DNA from: Bacteroidales bacterium UBA6397
GTDB taxonomy: Bacteria; Bacteroidota; Bacteroidia; Bacteroidales; UBA932
NCBI GenBank assembly: GCA_002439875.1
Contig: DJQB01000002.1
Span: 65,046 to 129,045 of the forward strand
Direction: 5' to 3'
Length of the DNA: 64,000 bases
Position numbers and translations under genes: made by a program. The first letter of the stretch is position 1, and every line of letters starts with the position of its first letter. Under the pieces are notes generated by a model. It saw nothing but the letters and a program-made list of their open reading frames with translations. It made no database searches and was not told where the DNA came from. Positions 8,656 to 17,493 of the stretch are shown here, piece after piece.

Positions 8656-9932
8656 TTATACTGGGAATTCAGCAACCATTTCCAAGTAGGAATCACCTCT
8701 ATGGTTCCATACTTGTCGGTGATGCTTTCCTCTTCGTCATAAGTCAGAACCAGACGCCTGCCGCACGACAAGTGGCCAGGCAGCTTGCTGATCGCCTCCA
8801 CCTCACGCTTTCTGGTCTCCTCGTCATGCAGAGAGTAACTGACTTGAATGGCCAGCCCGCTTTCAGGAATATAGAAATCCACTTCGTAATCAGTCTTGTA
8901 AAAGAATACTCGCTCGTTGTCCATGTCGTGCCCATAAATGCGGAATAGTTGGAGAGCGACGAGGTTTTCCAGAAGCATTGTGTCTTTGTCTATGAGGAAC
9001 AAGCCCAGAATACCGGTGTCAATGAAATAGTACTTGCAGTTGCTTTCTTTGTCCGCCAGGCTTGTCGCATAGTTCCTGACTCGCAGCAGCAACCATGCAT
9101 TCTCGCAATATTCCACATACTTAATGGTTGTGGCGAGACTGAGTTTTCCTCCCACACTTGACAGGAGATTGTTGACACGGTTATAAGAAATAGGACGGCA
9201 CACGCTTTCTGCCATTTTCCTGACAAGGACCCGGATTCCGGCCACGTTGGCGATCTTGTTCCGAGCGATGATGTCACCCATATAAATCTTCTGGTAAACG
9301 CTGCTGAGATAGTCGCGCTTTGCCGGCATCAGGACTGACGCAGGCAGACCACCGTAATGTAGGTATTCTTCAAAACAACGAACAACCTTTGCCCGTCCCT
9401 CGGTAGAAATAATGTCATTGCCGTCCCTTGGGATTCTGTGTGCGTCAAGATATTCTTTGAAACTATAAGGGTAGACTTCCGCGGTCAGGAAGCGACCTCC
9501 AAGAGTGGTGTTGATTTCACCGGAGAGCATCTTTGCGTTTGAACCGGTGATGAGTATGGTGTAATTGGAGTCGGCCATTCGTCGCGCGAACTTATGCCAT
9601 CCTTCGATGTTCTGGATTTCATCGAGAAAGAGCATCGGACGTTTGCCATACATTTCCTGATGGCATTCCAGTAGGCGATTGAAATCTTCAGAAGTGAAAT
9701 TCTCAAGCCGCTCGTCCTCGAAGTTCATGTAAAGGATTTCATCCCATTTATGCCCTTCCGCCAATAGTTGCTGGATTCTGTGGTATAGCATGTAAGACTT
9801 ACCGGCTCTCCGCACTCCGACAAGAACATAGCAAGGGAAATTGTCAAGCCGTAAGTCTCGTGGAAACACCACGTAACGCTCGACCTCTTCTTGATTGTCC
9901 CGAAGAATCTGTTTTAATACCTGTTTGTCCAT
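8643..9932 (-). CDS. AAA-type ATPase with DUF4143 domain
   Basis: P-loop ATPase of the family common as scattered single genes in Bacteroidota. Walker A is GVRRAGKS at residues 39-46, and Walker B is MLFLDEIQNI. A sensor-like ITGSNAKML follows, and the C-terminal part is DUF4143-like with a PD-(D/E)XK-like VDFYIPESG segment. Length 429 residues, normal for the family. Its biological role is not established. It lies alone on the minus strand and splits the cytochrome/sugar-enzyme cluster, which suggests later insertion. It has its own well-matched promoter just upstream. Confidence 0.88.
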   Translation of the reverse strand: MDKQVLKQILRDNQEEVERYVVFPRDLRLDNFPCYVLVGVRRAGKSYMLYHRIQQLLAEGHKWDEILYMNFEDERLENFTSEDFNRLLECHQEMYGKRPMLFLDEIQNIEGWHKFARRMADSNYTILITGSNAKMLSGEINTTLGGRFLTAEVYPYSFKEYLDAHRIPRDGNDIISTEGRAKVVRCFEEYLHYGGLPASVLMPAKRDYLSSVYQKIYMGDIIARNKIANVAGIRVLVRKMAESVCRPISYNRVNNLLSSVGGKLSLATTIKYVEYCENAWLLLRVRNYATSLADKESNCKYYFIDTGILGLFLIDKDTMLLENLVALQLFRIYGHDMDNERVFFYKTDYEVDFYIPESGLAIQVSYSLHDEETRKREVEAISKLPGHLSCGRRLVLTYDEEESITDKYGTIEVIPTWKWLLNSQYNQRG

Positions 9933-9954
9933 GATCAGTCACTCGTTTTGACTG

Positions 9955-9986
9955 CAAATGTATGGATTGTTTAATTGATTTGCAAA
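9955..9986 (-). promoter_or_regulatory. Promoter of the DUF4143 ATPase gene
   Basis: Read on the minus strand: TTTG (9986-9983), 20-base spacer, TACATTTG (9962-9955). This is a full match to the Bacteroidota -33/-7 consensus. The leader before the ATG at 9932 would be roughly 15 bases. Confidence 0.75.
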
Positions 9987-10145
9987 TAATCTGCTATTTT
10001 TATTTAATTCATTAAACAAAATCCATGATCGTACAATACGGATATATGTTCGTTAGTTGTAGTTTTTCCGAAAGAGGTGATATTTCAGTTTTTAGTTGTA
10101 TCTTCGCTATATTGGCGGAAACAATATAATTAAACAATAAAGGAT

Positions 10146-11057
10146 ATGAACAGAAGAGATTTTCTCTCGACAGCGGCGGTGGGGTCGGCGGCATTGGCCG
10201 CGGCTTCGGTGCTGCCGGGATGTGCCGCCGAGACAGGCGATAAGAAAAAGGCCGCGAATGACCTTGAACTGAAGATTTCGTTTCAGGAGGGGACGGCTCC
10301 GGGTGAGAGTCTGGCCGAGAAACTGGACTTCATGGAGAGCCTTGGGGTTGTAGGCTTCGAGCCGGGAGGACGTGGACTGGCCTCTCGTGTGAAGGAGATT
10401 CAGAAGGCGCTGAATGGTCGAAACATCAAGGTGTCGGCAATCTGCGCCGGTTTTGACGGATTTATCCTCGCCGAGGATCCGGCGGTCAAGGAACTGTTTG
10501 ACAGGACGATGCGTGAGATCGTGGCGGCTGCCGGAGAACTTGGCTCGACCGGAGTCATCATGGTTCCGGCCTTCAACCACCAGGCTCCGTGCAAGCCTCA
10601 CACGATGGACACCCGCAACTACCTCTGCGAGCAGCTTCACGAATTAGGAGAATACGCCCTTGGGCACGGAACGACTGTGATTCTTGAGCCGCTGAACAGG
10701 AACGAGGCGTTCTACCTCCGCCAGGTGGCCGACGCGGCAGCGATAGCCCGTGACTCTGACAGCAAGGGTGTCAGGGCAATGGGCGATTTCTGGCATATGT
10801 CTGAGGAGACTTCCGACTACGGTGCCTTGATGTCAGCCGGCAAGGAGTACCTCCAGCACGTCCACATCGCCAGCCGTGGCCGCCGCATCATGCCGGGTGA
10901 GGACGGAGAAAAGGACAACTACGTTGACGGATTCAAAGCCCTCAAGGAGTTCGGCTACGATAAGTATGTAAGTTTCGAGTGCGGCGCCAAGGGTGACCGG
11001 GCCACGACCGTCACAGCTGCCGTTGACCTTCTGCGCAAGCAGTGGGGTGAGGCGTGA
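10146..11057 (+). CDS. Tat-exported sugar isomerase/epimerase-like TIM-barrel lipoprotein
   Basis: AP-endonuclease-2-like (xylose isomerase-like) TIM barrel, the fold of many sugar phosphate isomerases, epimerases and keto-sugar lyases. The N-terminus has a twin-arginine motif (NRRDFLSTAA, Arg3-Arg4) and a lipobox LPGC (Cys26), so it is predicted to be a periplasm-facing lipoprotein. Likely metal-site motifs are ILEPLNR, FWHMSEE, QHVHIAS and a C-terminal SFECG. Length 303 residues. Its stop overlaps the start of the ResB-like gene by one base, so translation is probably coupled to cytochrome c maturation genes. Together with the exported Gfo/Idh enzyme it suggests a periplasmic sugar oxidation or isomerisation step. 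Confidence 0.87.
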   Translation: MNRRDFLSTAAVGSAALAAASVLPGCAAETGDKKKAANDLELKISFQEGTAPGESLAEKLDFMESLGVVGFEPGGRGLASRVKEIQKALNGRNIKVSAICAGFDGFILAEDPAVKELFDRTMREIVAAAGELGSTGVIMVPAFNHQAPCKPHTMDTRNYLCEQLHELGEYALGHGTTVILEPLNRNEAFYLRQVADAAAIARDSDSKGVRAMGDFWHMSEETSDYGALMSAGKEYLQHVHIASRGRRIMPGEDGEKDNYVDGFKALKEFGYDKYVSFECGAKGDRATTVTAAVDLLRKQWGEA

Positions 11058-11965
11058 TGCCAGCGTTCGGCCATTCATTCGGGCTTGTCGCGGCTTTAGT
11101 CTATGCCTGTCTTCTGGTTGGCGTCTATGCTTTGCGTGACCGTTGGCCGATGTACAGACATCTTGCCGGACGGAAGGCCTGCATAATCTCGATTGCAATT
11201 GTACTGTTCCTGCTGCTCATCTTCGGGCTTACACCGCAAGATGGGGGCAGGGACGGCATTTCAGGTGTTCTCGGTCTCAGGAATATGAGCCGGTCGCCGG
11301 TCTTCATCCTCGCGTTGTTCCTTTTGGCGACCACCGTCACGCTGAACACGATCGGGGATATTCATAGATTCACAAGGCATCGCCTTGGGGTGACATGCGC
11401 CCATCTGGGGCTGTCGGTGATTCTGGTCGCCGGACTTTTCGGCGCCGGCGGAATTGTTAAGGCAAGGGTGGTAGCGATGCCGAATGAGCCGATCCGGCAG
11501 GCTCTGAACGAATCAACTGATGAATATTTTAAACTACCTTTTGAACTGACGCTCAGGGATTTCTCGGTTCGTGAATATTCTTCCGAAGTCACTTTGACCC
11601 TTCCTGACGGCCTTTCCTCCGAGACCAAAATCGCCGTGAACCACCCCGCAAAGGTTGGCTCCTGGTGGATCTACCAGTCCGACTACCAGTCGGACACGGT
11701 GCGAGGTGAGTTCGCGAGCATATTCAGGTGCGTCTATTCCCCGATGTCGGAGGTTTTCCGCGTCGCTTTGTGGCTGCTGCTTGTCTCCGCGGCGGCAATG
11801 GTGTTTTTCTCCGGCTTCAAACCTCGTTTTGACGGAAGGAAATCTTTAAAAGGTTCATCTTTTAGACAGAATGATTCAGCTGTCCGGTACCATGCTGACG
11901 CGATGCGCGAGGGGAAGGATTTTTCTTCCGGAGGAACATCCAATAAGAAGGAGGGACGGCAATGA
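11057..11965 (+). CDS. ResB/Ccs1-like cytochrome c biogenesis membrane protein
   Basis: Membrane protein of system II cytochrome c maturation, which works with CcsA to deliver heme to CxxCH sites in the periplasm. Hydrophobic segments are near residues 8-25, 38-58, 77-95 and 110-130. A periplasmic domain follows, with the ResB-like stretch GSWWIYQSDYQSDT, then a last membrane segment near 235-255 and a charged cytosolic tail. The start is ATG 11057, within the stop of the preceding gene; an in-frame GTG at 11054 is an alternative. At 302 residues it is short for ResB but in line with short Bacteroidota versions next to NrfHA. It overlaps ccsA by four bases. Confidence 0.8.
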   Translation: MPAFGHSFGLVAALVYACLLVGVYALRDRWPMYRHLAGRKACIISIAIVLFLLLIFGLTPQDGGRDGISGVLGLRNMSRSPVFILALFLLATTVTLNTIGDIHRFTRHRLGVTCAHLGLSVILVAGLFGAGGIVKARVVAMPNEPIRQALNESTDEYFKLPFELTLRDFSVREYSSEVTLTLPDGLSSETKIAVNHPAKVGSWWIYQSDYQSDTVRGEFASIFRCVYSPMSEVFRVALWLLLVSAAAMVFFSGFKPRFDGRKSLKGSSFRQNDSAVRYHADAMREGKDFSSGGTSNKKEGRQ

Positions 11966-12807
11966 GTTGGGATTCTTTCATCTGGTTCGCATTGGCGGCG
12001 TCGCTTTTCTGGATCGCGGGAGCGTTGTCTTCTTTGAAAGCCAGGAGGGTCGTCTTGCCGCTGCTGCTTACCGGGATAGGCACCAAGATATTCTTCACGT
12101 TCATCTTCGGGATCTGGGTCACCCTTGGCTACCCTCCGCTTCGCACGATGGGGGAGACCCGCCTGTGGTTCAGTTTTTTCCTCCCTTTGATCGGCTGTTT
12201 TATCTATCTTCGTTGGCGTTATCGCTGGATACTGCCTTTCTCGTGCCTGATGTCTGTCGTCTTCGTCTGCATCAATGTCCTCAAGCCTGAGATCCACACC
12301 GAGGAACTTATGCCCGCTCTCCGCAGCCCGTGGTTTGTCCCGCACGTCATCGTCTACATGTTCGCCTACGCCGTGATGGGTATCGCCACAATCCTTGCGG
12401 TACGCGTCCTTTGGCTCTCCGGAAAATCAGCCACCTACTCAACACTTGAGGCCGACCTTCGTCTCTGCGACACTCTCGTCCGCATCGGCTGGGGTTTTCT
12501 CACGATGGGCATCGTCATGGGGGCACTCTGGGCCAAGCAGGCTTGGGGAGACTACTGGACCTGGGATCCGAAAGAGACCTGGGCCGCCGCCACGTGGCTC
12601 AGCTATCTTCTGTACCTGCATCTGCGCCAAGGACAAGCTTCCGCTTTTTCTCCGGCCACGTTGACTGCTTCAGTAGTCCAATCCTCCGTCAAGTCTCTCC
12701 GCCGCCATCTTTTCCTGCTGATATTCTCCTTCATCCTCCTCCAGATGTGCTGGTGGGGTGTCAACTACCTCCCTTCCGCCCAAGGCTTCAGCCTGCACAC
12801 TTATTGA
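11962..12807 (+). CDS. ccsA: CcsA cytochrome c heme lyase/transport protein
   Basis: System II heme handling protein of the heme-handling (HHP) superfamily. The tryptophan-rich WWD signature is present as AWGDYWTWDPKETWAA near residues 194-209. Flanking histidines are visible in SPWFVPHVIVY and near the C-terminus in FSLHTY. Multiple membrane spans cover most of the 281 residues. The ATG overlaps the ResB-like stop (ATGA, 11962-11965). Its presence explains how the tetraheme protein encoded upstream gets its heme. The usual partner nrfA is absent from this window. Confidence 0.92.
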   Translation: MSWDSFIWFALAASLFWIAGALSSLKARRVVLPLLLTGIGTKIFFTFIFGIWVTLGYPPLRTMGETRLWFSFFLPLIGCFIYLRWRYRWILPFSCLMSVVFVCINVLKPEIHTEELMPALRSPWFVPHVIVYMFAYAVMGIATILAVRVLWLSGKSATYSTLEADLRLCDTLVRIGWGFLTMGIVMGALWAKQAWGDYWTWDPKETWAAATWLSYLLYLHLRQGQASAFSPATLTASVVQSSVKSLRRHLFLLIFSFILLQMCWWGVNYLPSAQGFSLHTY

Positions 12808-13001
12808 CTTCCCGGATTCGAAAAAATCCTTGTGTGTCCAAAATGAGGAGTCCCCGCTCACAGCCAGTTGAAATTGCCGTGGAGGGAAAAGTTCTGATTA
12901 TGAGTACTTTGGCTGGTTGTCCTCCATCCTGCTTGGGGAGGGAGTATGGTCTTGCTTCGCAGTGATAACCAAGTCTTTGCTCTTTACGATGATTATATGA
13001 T

Positions 13002-13033
13002 GAGGCTGGCCAAACATATGTTCGGCCAGCCTC
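13002..13033. terminator. Bidirectional terminator between ccsA and the beta-helix lipoprotein
   Basis: 10-bp perfect stem, GAGGCTGGCC at 13002-13011 with GGCCAGCCTC at 13024-13033, with a further AACATATGTT pairing in the loop and a T-rich stretch after it. It separates two convergent operons. The region 12808-13001 contains nothing else I can support. Confidence 0.8.
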
Positions 13034-13081
13034 TTGATTTTATGTTTTTGGGGTTAGATGGAATTGCTCTTTTACATCCAA

Positions 13082-14245
13082 CTAAAGGGTCCAGCCTGCT
13101 GTCCAGTCATCATCGGCCGGGACGGCACCGGCGCCATCCACGGTTCCCACAAAACGGGAAGTGAATGTCAGTTTCTGGTTGACCTTGTTTCCGGCTGCCG
13201 TGAACAATGCCTCAGTGTAGGAAGGAGTTGTTTTCCCATCATCCTTTACTGTACCAGAGAGGATGACATTGCTGAACTTCGATTCGCCCTTTACGAAGGA
13301 ACTGATTGTTGGCTCTGTCTCAAGTGTCAGAGGGCTCGGTTTTCCAGTGACGAGTGTGTTTGAGAAGCTTGCGTGTGTGCCCGCGCGGAGACGGATTCCT
13401 CTTTTGGCCTCGGAACTGTTGTTGCCGATAAGCGTGACGTGGTTCAGGGTCGGATTGGAGACCGGAGTCGCTTCGATTGCCTTGCCGTTGTTGTCACATT
13501 CGAAAAGACAGTCGCATGACGGATCAGTCTGGTAGGCAACGAGCCATTCACCTTTTCCGTTCCAGCCCTCTGTCCAGTCGAAACTGTCATCGGTGCAGTC
13601 AACGACCACGCAATGATCCACATTCACACTTCCTCCGAAGAATTCGATTCCGTCATCAGAACCCTTATAGCACTGGATGTAGGAGATGGAAGTACCGTTT
13701 CCGACTCCGTAGAGGGACAGTCCGTTGGCCTCATGCTCTGAGTCGAGGGCGTAGCCGGAATATTCAATCCTGATGTATTTCAGCGTGCCGGAGTTGTCGT
13801 TCTCCACACTTCCACCGTATGGCGCGTTGCCAATCTCTGATGTGTTGCCGGTTCCGGCGTTGGAATGGGCGCGTCCGCAGATGTGGATTCCTCCCCACGC
13901 ACCGTTCTCCTTTCTCTCCGCTGTAAGGACAATCGGGCTGTCCTTGGTTCCCACAGCGTTTATCTTAGCTCCCTGCTCGATAAGGATGTAGTTGATCTCC
14001 CCGTTGTCCTTGGCGATGAGTGTCACGCCTTTCTCGATTGTGAGTGTGGCAGGAGCCTTTACCTGAAGGCTTCCGGTAAGATAGTATGTCTTTCCGGCCC
14101 CAAGCTTGAGGTCTGATGTGACATATCCTTTCAGTTCATTGGTTTCAGATTCTTCATTCTTGTTGTCCTGATCCTTCTGACAGGCGGTCAATGCCGCTGC
14201 GGCGATGATTGCGGCCGCGAATGCTTTAAGATTAATACACTTCAT
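13082..14245 (-). CDS. Right-handed beta-helix surface lipoprotein paired with a TonB receptor
   Basis: 387-residue lipoprotein (lipobox LTAC, Cys22). After an acidic linker, the sequence has the spaced Gly/Asn/Val pattern of a parallel beta-helix, for example LTIEKGVTLIAKDNGE, SGTLKYIRIEYSG, VNVDHCVVVDC and NPTLNHVTLIGNN. Several Cys pairs lie in the middle (SCDCLFEC). The domain type resembles proteins found next to TonB receptors in Bacteroidota. Function is unknown; surface ligand capture for the receptor is the most natural guess. It follows the receptor gene by 37 bases on the same strand, so the two are probably co-transcribed and share the Pho-like operator. Confidence 0.75.
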   Translation of the reverse strand: MKCINLKAFAAAIIAAAALTACQKDQDNKNEESETNELKGYVTSDLKLGAGKTYYLTGSLQVKAPATLTIEKGVTLIAKDNGEINYILIEQGAKINAVGTKDSPIVLTAERKENGAWGGIHICGRAHSNAGTGNTSEIGNAPYGGSVENDNSGTLKYIRIEYSGYALDSEHEANGLSLYGVGNGTSISYIQCYKGSDDGIEFFGGSVNVDHCVVVDCTDDSFDWTEGWNGKGEWLVAYQTDPSCDCLFECDNNGKAIEATPVSNPTLNHVTLIGNNSSEAKRGIRLRAGTHASFSNTLVTGKPSPLTLETEPTISSFVKGESKFSNVILSGTVKDDGKTTPSYTEALFTAAGNKVNQKLTFTSRFVGTVDGAGAVPADDDWTAGWTL

Positions 14246-14282
14246 ATAGCTTAATGATTAAGGTAATGATATTCAATGATGT

Positions 14283-17090
14283 CTAAAAATTGTAGGTGAT
14301 TCCGAGGTCTGCGCCAGTTCCGAGTCTCCAGCCTTCTGCGTCCACTGTGCGGCCTGCGGCTGGAATCTCCTGTGTGAACCTCACTGACGAGTTCAGCAGG
14401 TTCTTGAGCCCCAATCTTACAGTAAGATTCTGGTTGATCTTGCAGGTCCCGGAGAAGTCAAGGCTATGGAACGGCATCTGCTTCTCGTCTCCAAGGCCGA
14501 GGATTCCGACCGCGTGGATTCTCGGCCCCTGTACGCTGTAGATCAGGGCGAGGCCAAGCGTCTTGCCATCCCGGAGCTCAGGAGTGTAGCTTATGTCAGC
14601 GTTGAAAAGGTATGGTGAGGCACCCTGGAGCGTTCTCTCCTTGTTGGTGTAGGCACCGCTTTCGGGAAGTTTCACGTTAGTGAATATGTAGGACGCGTTG
14701 CCGCTGATTGTCAGGCCGCTGATGATTTCCTTGCGGAACTCGGCCTCGATTCCAGCCGCCAACCCGTTTTCCGCATTCTGGAAAGTCTGCTCCAAAGCTC
14801 CACCGGAGAGTCTCTGAGTGCGCTCTATAGGATGATCAAGGTACTTGAAGTAACCTGTCACGGTGAACATGTCGTTGGATTTGTCCGCGAAGAATTCGTA
14901 CTTCAGGTCAACATTCCAGTTGTAACCGTTTTCCAAAGCCTCATTGCCTCGCAGTTGGGTTCCACCGAAGCTCTCCTGATAGAGGAAAGGCGCCATCTCG
15001 ATGAACGACGGGCGGGTGATTGTTCTGGAAAGGGCTAATCTTAAGGCTGACCGGGCGCTCACTGAATATTTCAGATTCACAGCCGGGAACAGGTCGAAAG
15101 CCTTCAGGTTACGCTTTCTGTCCTCCACATCATCGTTATACCTGACTCCCTGGTCAGAGGCCTCGGCCCTCAGTCCGGTGTTAAGAAACCATCTCTCTCC
15201 AAACTTGAGATCAGCCTCGGCAAAGGCGGCCATGATTCTGTTTGAGGCGTCATAACTGTCGCGCTTGTGACGTTTCCTGTCGATTCCGACGAGTCCGGAC
15301 TCTATGTTGGCGTCGTTCAGGAATTGATCCATGTCTCCGATGTCACTGATGGCACCGGTGAGTTTTTTCATGTTGTAATAGAAGCGGGTTGTACTGAAAT
15401 CCCGGCTCTTGTCCTTGGCGCTGAGTCCGAATCGAACCTTCTTGTCCTCGTCAATGGCGTGTGAGACCCTTACATCCGCGACGACTTCATCCTCCGAGAG
15501 TTTGCCGAAATATCTTTGCGTCTCCTGCTGGTTCAGGTTGAAGAAACTGAGTGTCCCGTCGCTTCCTCGGCTGAACATCACCTGCCTTCTGTCAGGCTCG
15601 TCGCTGGATGTACCGCTGTACGATACTCCCCAGTCCAGATCCCATTTGCCATCGGCAAGCGAGTGCCTTCCTGTCAGCTGCAGATTCCTCAGGGCATAGA
15701 AATGGCTGACTGAGTTGCTTCCTACAAGATCGTAGGTCTCAAGGTGGTCCAAAAGGGAGCGTCTCTGGTAACTTGACGTGGCATTTCTGGCGAAGAAGAA
15801 TGTCAAGCCGATCGAACTTGGCTTCTTGAAGGAATATTCAAGATCCACAAGTGCCGCCATATCCAGTTTTGAGGTGTATGAGTCATAGACACTTTCCGTT
15901 GCCGCAAGCCCTTCGGAACTAGCCTCGTAGGTACGGTAATAGGCATCATTCAATGTCTCGTTTCCTGAGTGGACGCTGGCGCTGGCGAGCAGCCCGAGCT
16001 CTCCGCTGCGGGTCTTCCAGTTTTTCCCGAAGCCCACACCTCCGTCCAAGTCAGGAAGAGCCGTGCCGTCGTTCACTTGGAAACCAGTGTCGAACAGGGA
16101 TCTGGTTTTTGAATATTCCTTGAACTCCGAATAATCGGAAACTCCTGCCGCCTTGCCAAGCTTCGGGGTGATGAACAAGGACTTGCGGTCCATCTGGCTG
16201 AAGTCATCGAACAACGTCCCGAACCAGCCTCCCGTGGAGAATGACAGTTTAAGGAAATCCTCACTTTTCCCTTTGCTTGTGCTGATGTCCACATGCGCTC
16301 CGGAGTAGTCCGCGAAAGATCCCGCCTCGTAAACCTTGCTGACAGTGATGTTCTGGATTGTGGATGACGGGAATATGTCAAGAGGAATCAACTTGTTGTC
16401 CGGATTCGGTGATGCTATCGGCAACCCGTTCAAGGTGGTGGAGCTGTAGCGGTCGCCAAGGCCGCGGACAATCATCTGCCCGGCTTCCGCTATCGAGATT
16501 CCGGAGAATTTCGCCACACTTTCCTGGGCGTTGGAAAGGCCTTTGAGGCTCATCTCCTTTGCTCCCATGTTCTCTATCGCATGCGCGGACATCTGTCTTT
16601 CCTTCTGCAGAGCCGAGATGCTCTCAAGACTTTTTCGCGCCATGACGGTGGCGTTGTCGATCAGCGTGTTGTCAGCCGTGAGCCTTACCGTGACCGTTCC
16701 GGTACCGTCCAATCCAGCCCCTGCCGCTTCTTCCGGAAGGGTGACCTTGCCACCTTTTACCTTAAGTGTTATGGTAACCGGTGAATATCCGATGTAAGAG
16801 ATCTCAATGGGATAGTCTCCGTCTTTCAGGCTGATTTCGGCTGCTCCTTCCAAGTCCGTTGTAGCTCCAGTTGTGCTGCCTTTCAGGATCACAGCCGCTC
16901 CGATCAAGGTCTCCCCGCTGCTTGCGTCTGTCACAACGAATCTGATTTTCAGGCTCTTGGATGAGTTTGCGGAGTTGACCACAGAAGTTGTTGCCAGTTC
17001 AGGCTTTGTGGTTGCAGCCTTGATGTCGGCCCCGCTTGCCGCGGACAGAATTCCGGCCGCGATGATGATAGTTAGTCTTGTCTTTGTCAT
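14283..17090 (-). CDS. TonB-dependent outer membrane receptor with carboxypeptidase-regulatory-like domain
   Basis: Outer membrane gated porin. A signal peptide (about residues 1-26) is followed by a CarboxypepD-regulatory-like domain (residues 45-140, containing GETLIGAAVILKG). The TonB plug comes next (about 150-285, with MIVRGLGDRYSSTTLNGLP), then a beta-barrel ending in the aromatic residue Phe (GITYNF), as expected for barrel insertion. Length 935 residues. It is not a SusC-type protein and has no SusD partner; the downstream beta-helix lipoprotein probably fills the extracellular role. A -7 box and a four-repeat PhoB/PhoP-like array sit directly upstream, pointing to phosphate-starvation control. 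Substrate unknown. Confidence 0.9.
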   Translation of the reverse strand: MTKTRLTIIIAAGILSAASGADIKAATTKPELATTSVVNSANSSKSLKIRFVVTDASSGETLIGAAVILKGSTTGATTDLEGAAEISLKDGDYPIEISYIGYSPVTITLKVKGGKVTLPEEAAGAGLDGTGTVTVRLTADNTLIDNATVMARKSLESISALQKERQMSAHAIENMGAKEMSLKGLSNAQESVAKFSGISIAEAGQMIVRGLGDRYSSTTLNGLPIASPNPDNKLIPLDIFPSSTIQNITVSKVYEAGSFADYSGAHVDISTSKGKSEDFLKLSFSTGGWFGTLFDDFSQMDRKSLFITPKLGKAAGVSDYSEFKEYSKTRSLFDTGFQVNDGTALPDLDGGVGFGKNWKTRSGELGLLASASVHSGNETLNDAYYRTYEASSEGLAATESVYDSYTSKLDMAALVDLEYSFKKPSSIGLTFFFARNATSSYQRRSLLDHLETYDLVGSNSVSHFYALRNLQLTGRHSLADGKWDLDWGVSYSGTSSDEPDRRQVMFSRGSDGTLSFFNLNQQETQRYFGKLSEDEVVADVRVSHAIDEDKKVRFGLSAKDKSRDFSTTRFYYNMKKLTGAISDIGDMDQFLNDANIESGLVGIDRKRHKRDSYDASNRIMAAFAEADLKFGERWFLNTGLRAEASDQGVRYNDDVEDRKRNLKAFDLFPAVNLKYSVSARSALRLALSRTITRPSFIEMAPFLYQESFGGTQLRGNEALENGYNWNVDLKYEFFADKSNDMFTVTGYFKYLDHPIERTQRLSGGALEQTFQNAENGLAAGIEAEFRKEIISGLTISGNASYIFTNVKLPESGAYTNKERTLQGASPYLFNADISYTPELRDGKTLGLALIYSVQGPRIHAVGILGLGDEKQMPFHSLDFSGTCKINQNLTVRLGLKNLLNSSVRFTQEIPAAGRTVDAEGWRLGTGADLGITYNF

Positions 17091-17098
17091 ATCGTTGG

Positions 17099-17159
17099 CA
17101 AAATTAGCCCTCCTATGTTAAGGCTTCGTTACAGTCGCGTTACAAATCTGTTAAGACGG
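17099..17159 (-). promoter_or_regulatory. Promoter with four 11-bp-spaced Pho-box-like repeats
   Basis: On the minus strand, four hexamers TTAACA, GTAACG, GTAACG, TTAACA occur with exact 11-base periodicity (plus-strand units 17149-17159, 17138-17148, 17127-17137, 17116-17126). They are followed by a perfect -7 box TAATTTTG (17106-17099) and the receptor ATG at 17090. Four direct TTAACA-type repeats with helical spacing upstream of the promoter core match the layout bound by PhoP of Bacillus and related PhoB-class regulators. Confidence 0.65.
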
Positions 17160-17493
17160 TGTATCCATCCTCCCGATGAGCTGGTGTGCGTCAGCACCCT
17201 CCCATCCGTCCAAGTCTTCAACCTTTTTCTGAGCTTATAGCCACCGACCTTCCCGGACTCTGCCCATCGGTGGCCGCATAGAAAGATTTCGGTCATGTTT
17301 CCTGTGTGTTATTTAATATTTGGTTGTTTGAAACCTTTTACTTATCTTGCGGCATCACTTGAACGATGCAGGAGGGCGTTTTTGATAATCCATTAACAAA
17401 AATCCTTTTGAGAGAGAGGAACTTCAACGATGACTTTGAGGGGGATGGGATGTGGCTTTTTATAAAACGTGGAGCTTAGTAAAACCAAATTAT
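17160..17493. other. Intergenic region upstream of the SusC operon
   Basis: No convincing gene here. It contains an 8-bp stem, GCCACCGA (about 17239) with TCGGTGGC (about 17266). A TATCTTGC near 17343 weakly resembles a -7 box. The frame of the SusC gene is open back to a GTG at 17452, but the signal peptide begins at ATG 17494. A long 5' leader is likely, as is common for SusC genes. Confidence 0.4.

Noticed and set aside
12808..13001. Short frames after ccsA
   Set aside because: None has a credible start, composition or conservation clue; the stretch is treated as a 3' untranslated region before the terminator.
17160..17300. Riboswitch-like folding upstream of the SusC operon
   Set aside because: Only an isolated 8-bp stem is evident and no known riboswitch core motif could be recognised.
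17452..17493. Upstream extension of the SusC gene to GTG 17452
   Set aside because: The ATG at 17494 directly begins a normal signal peptide; the extension would bury it.
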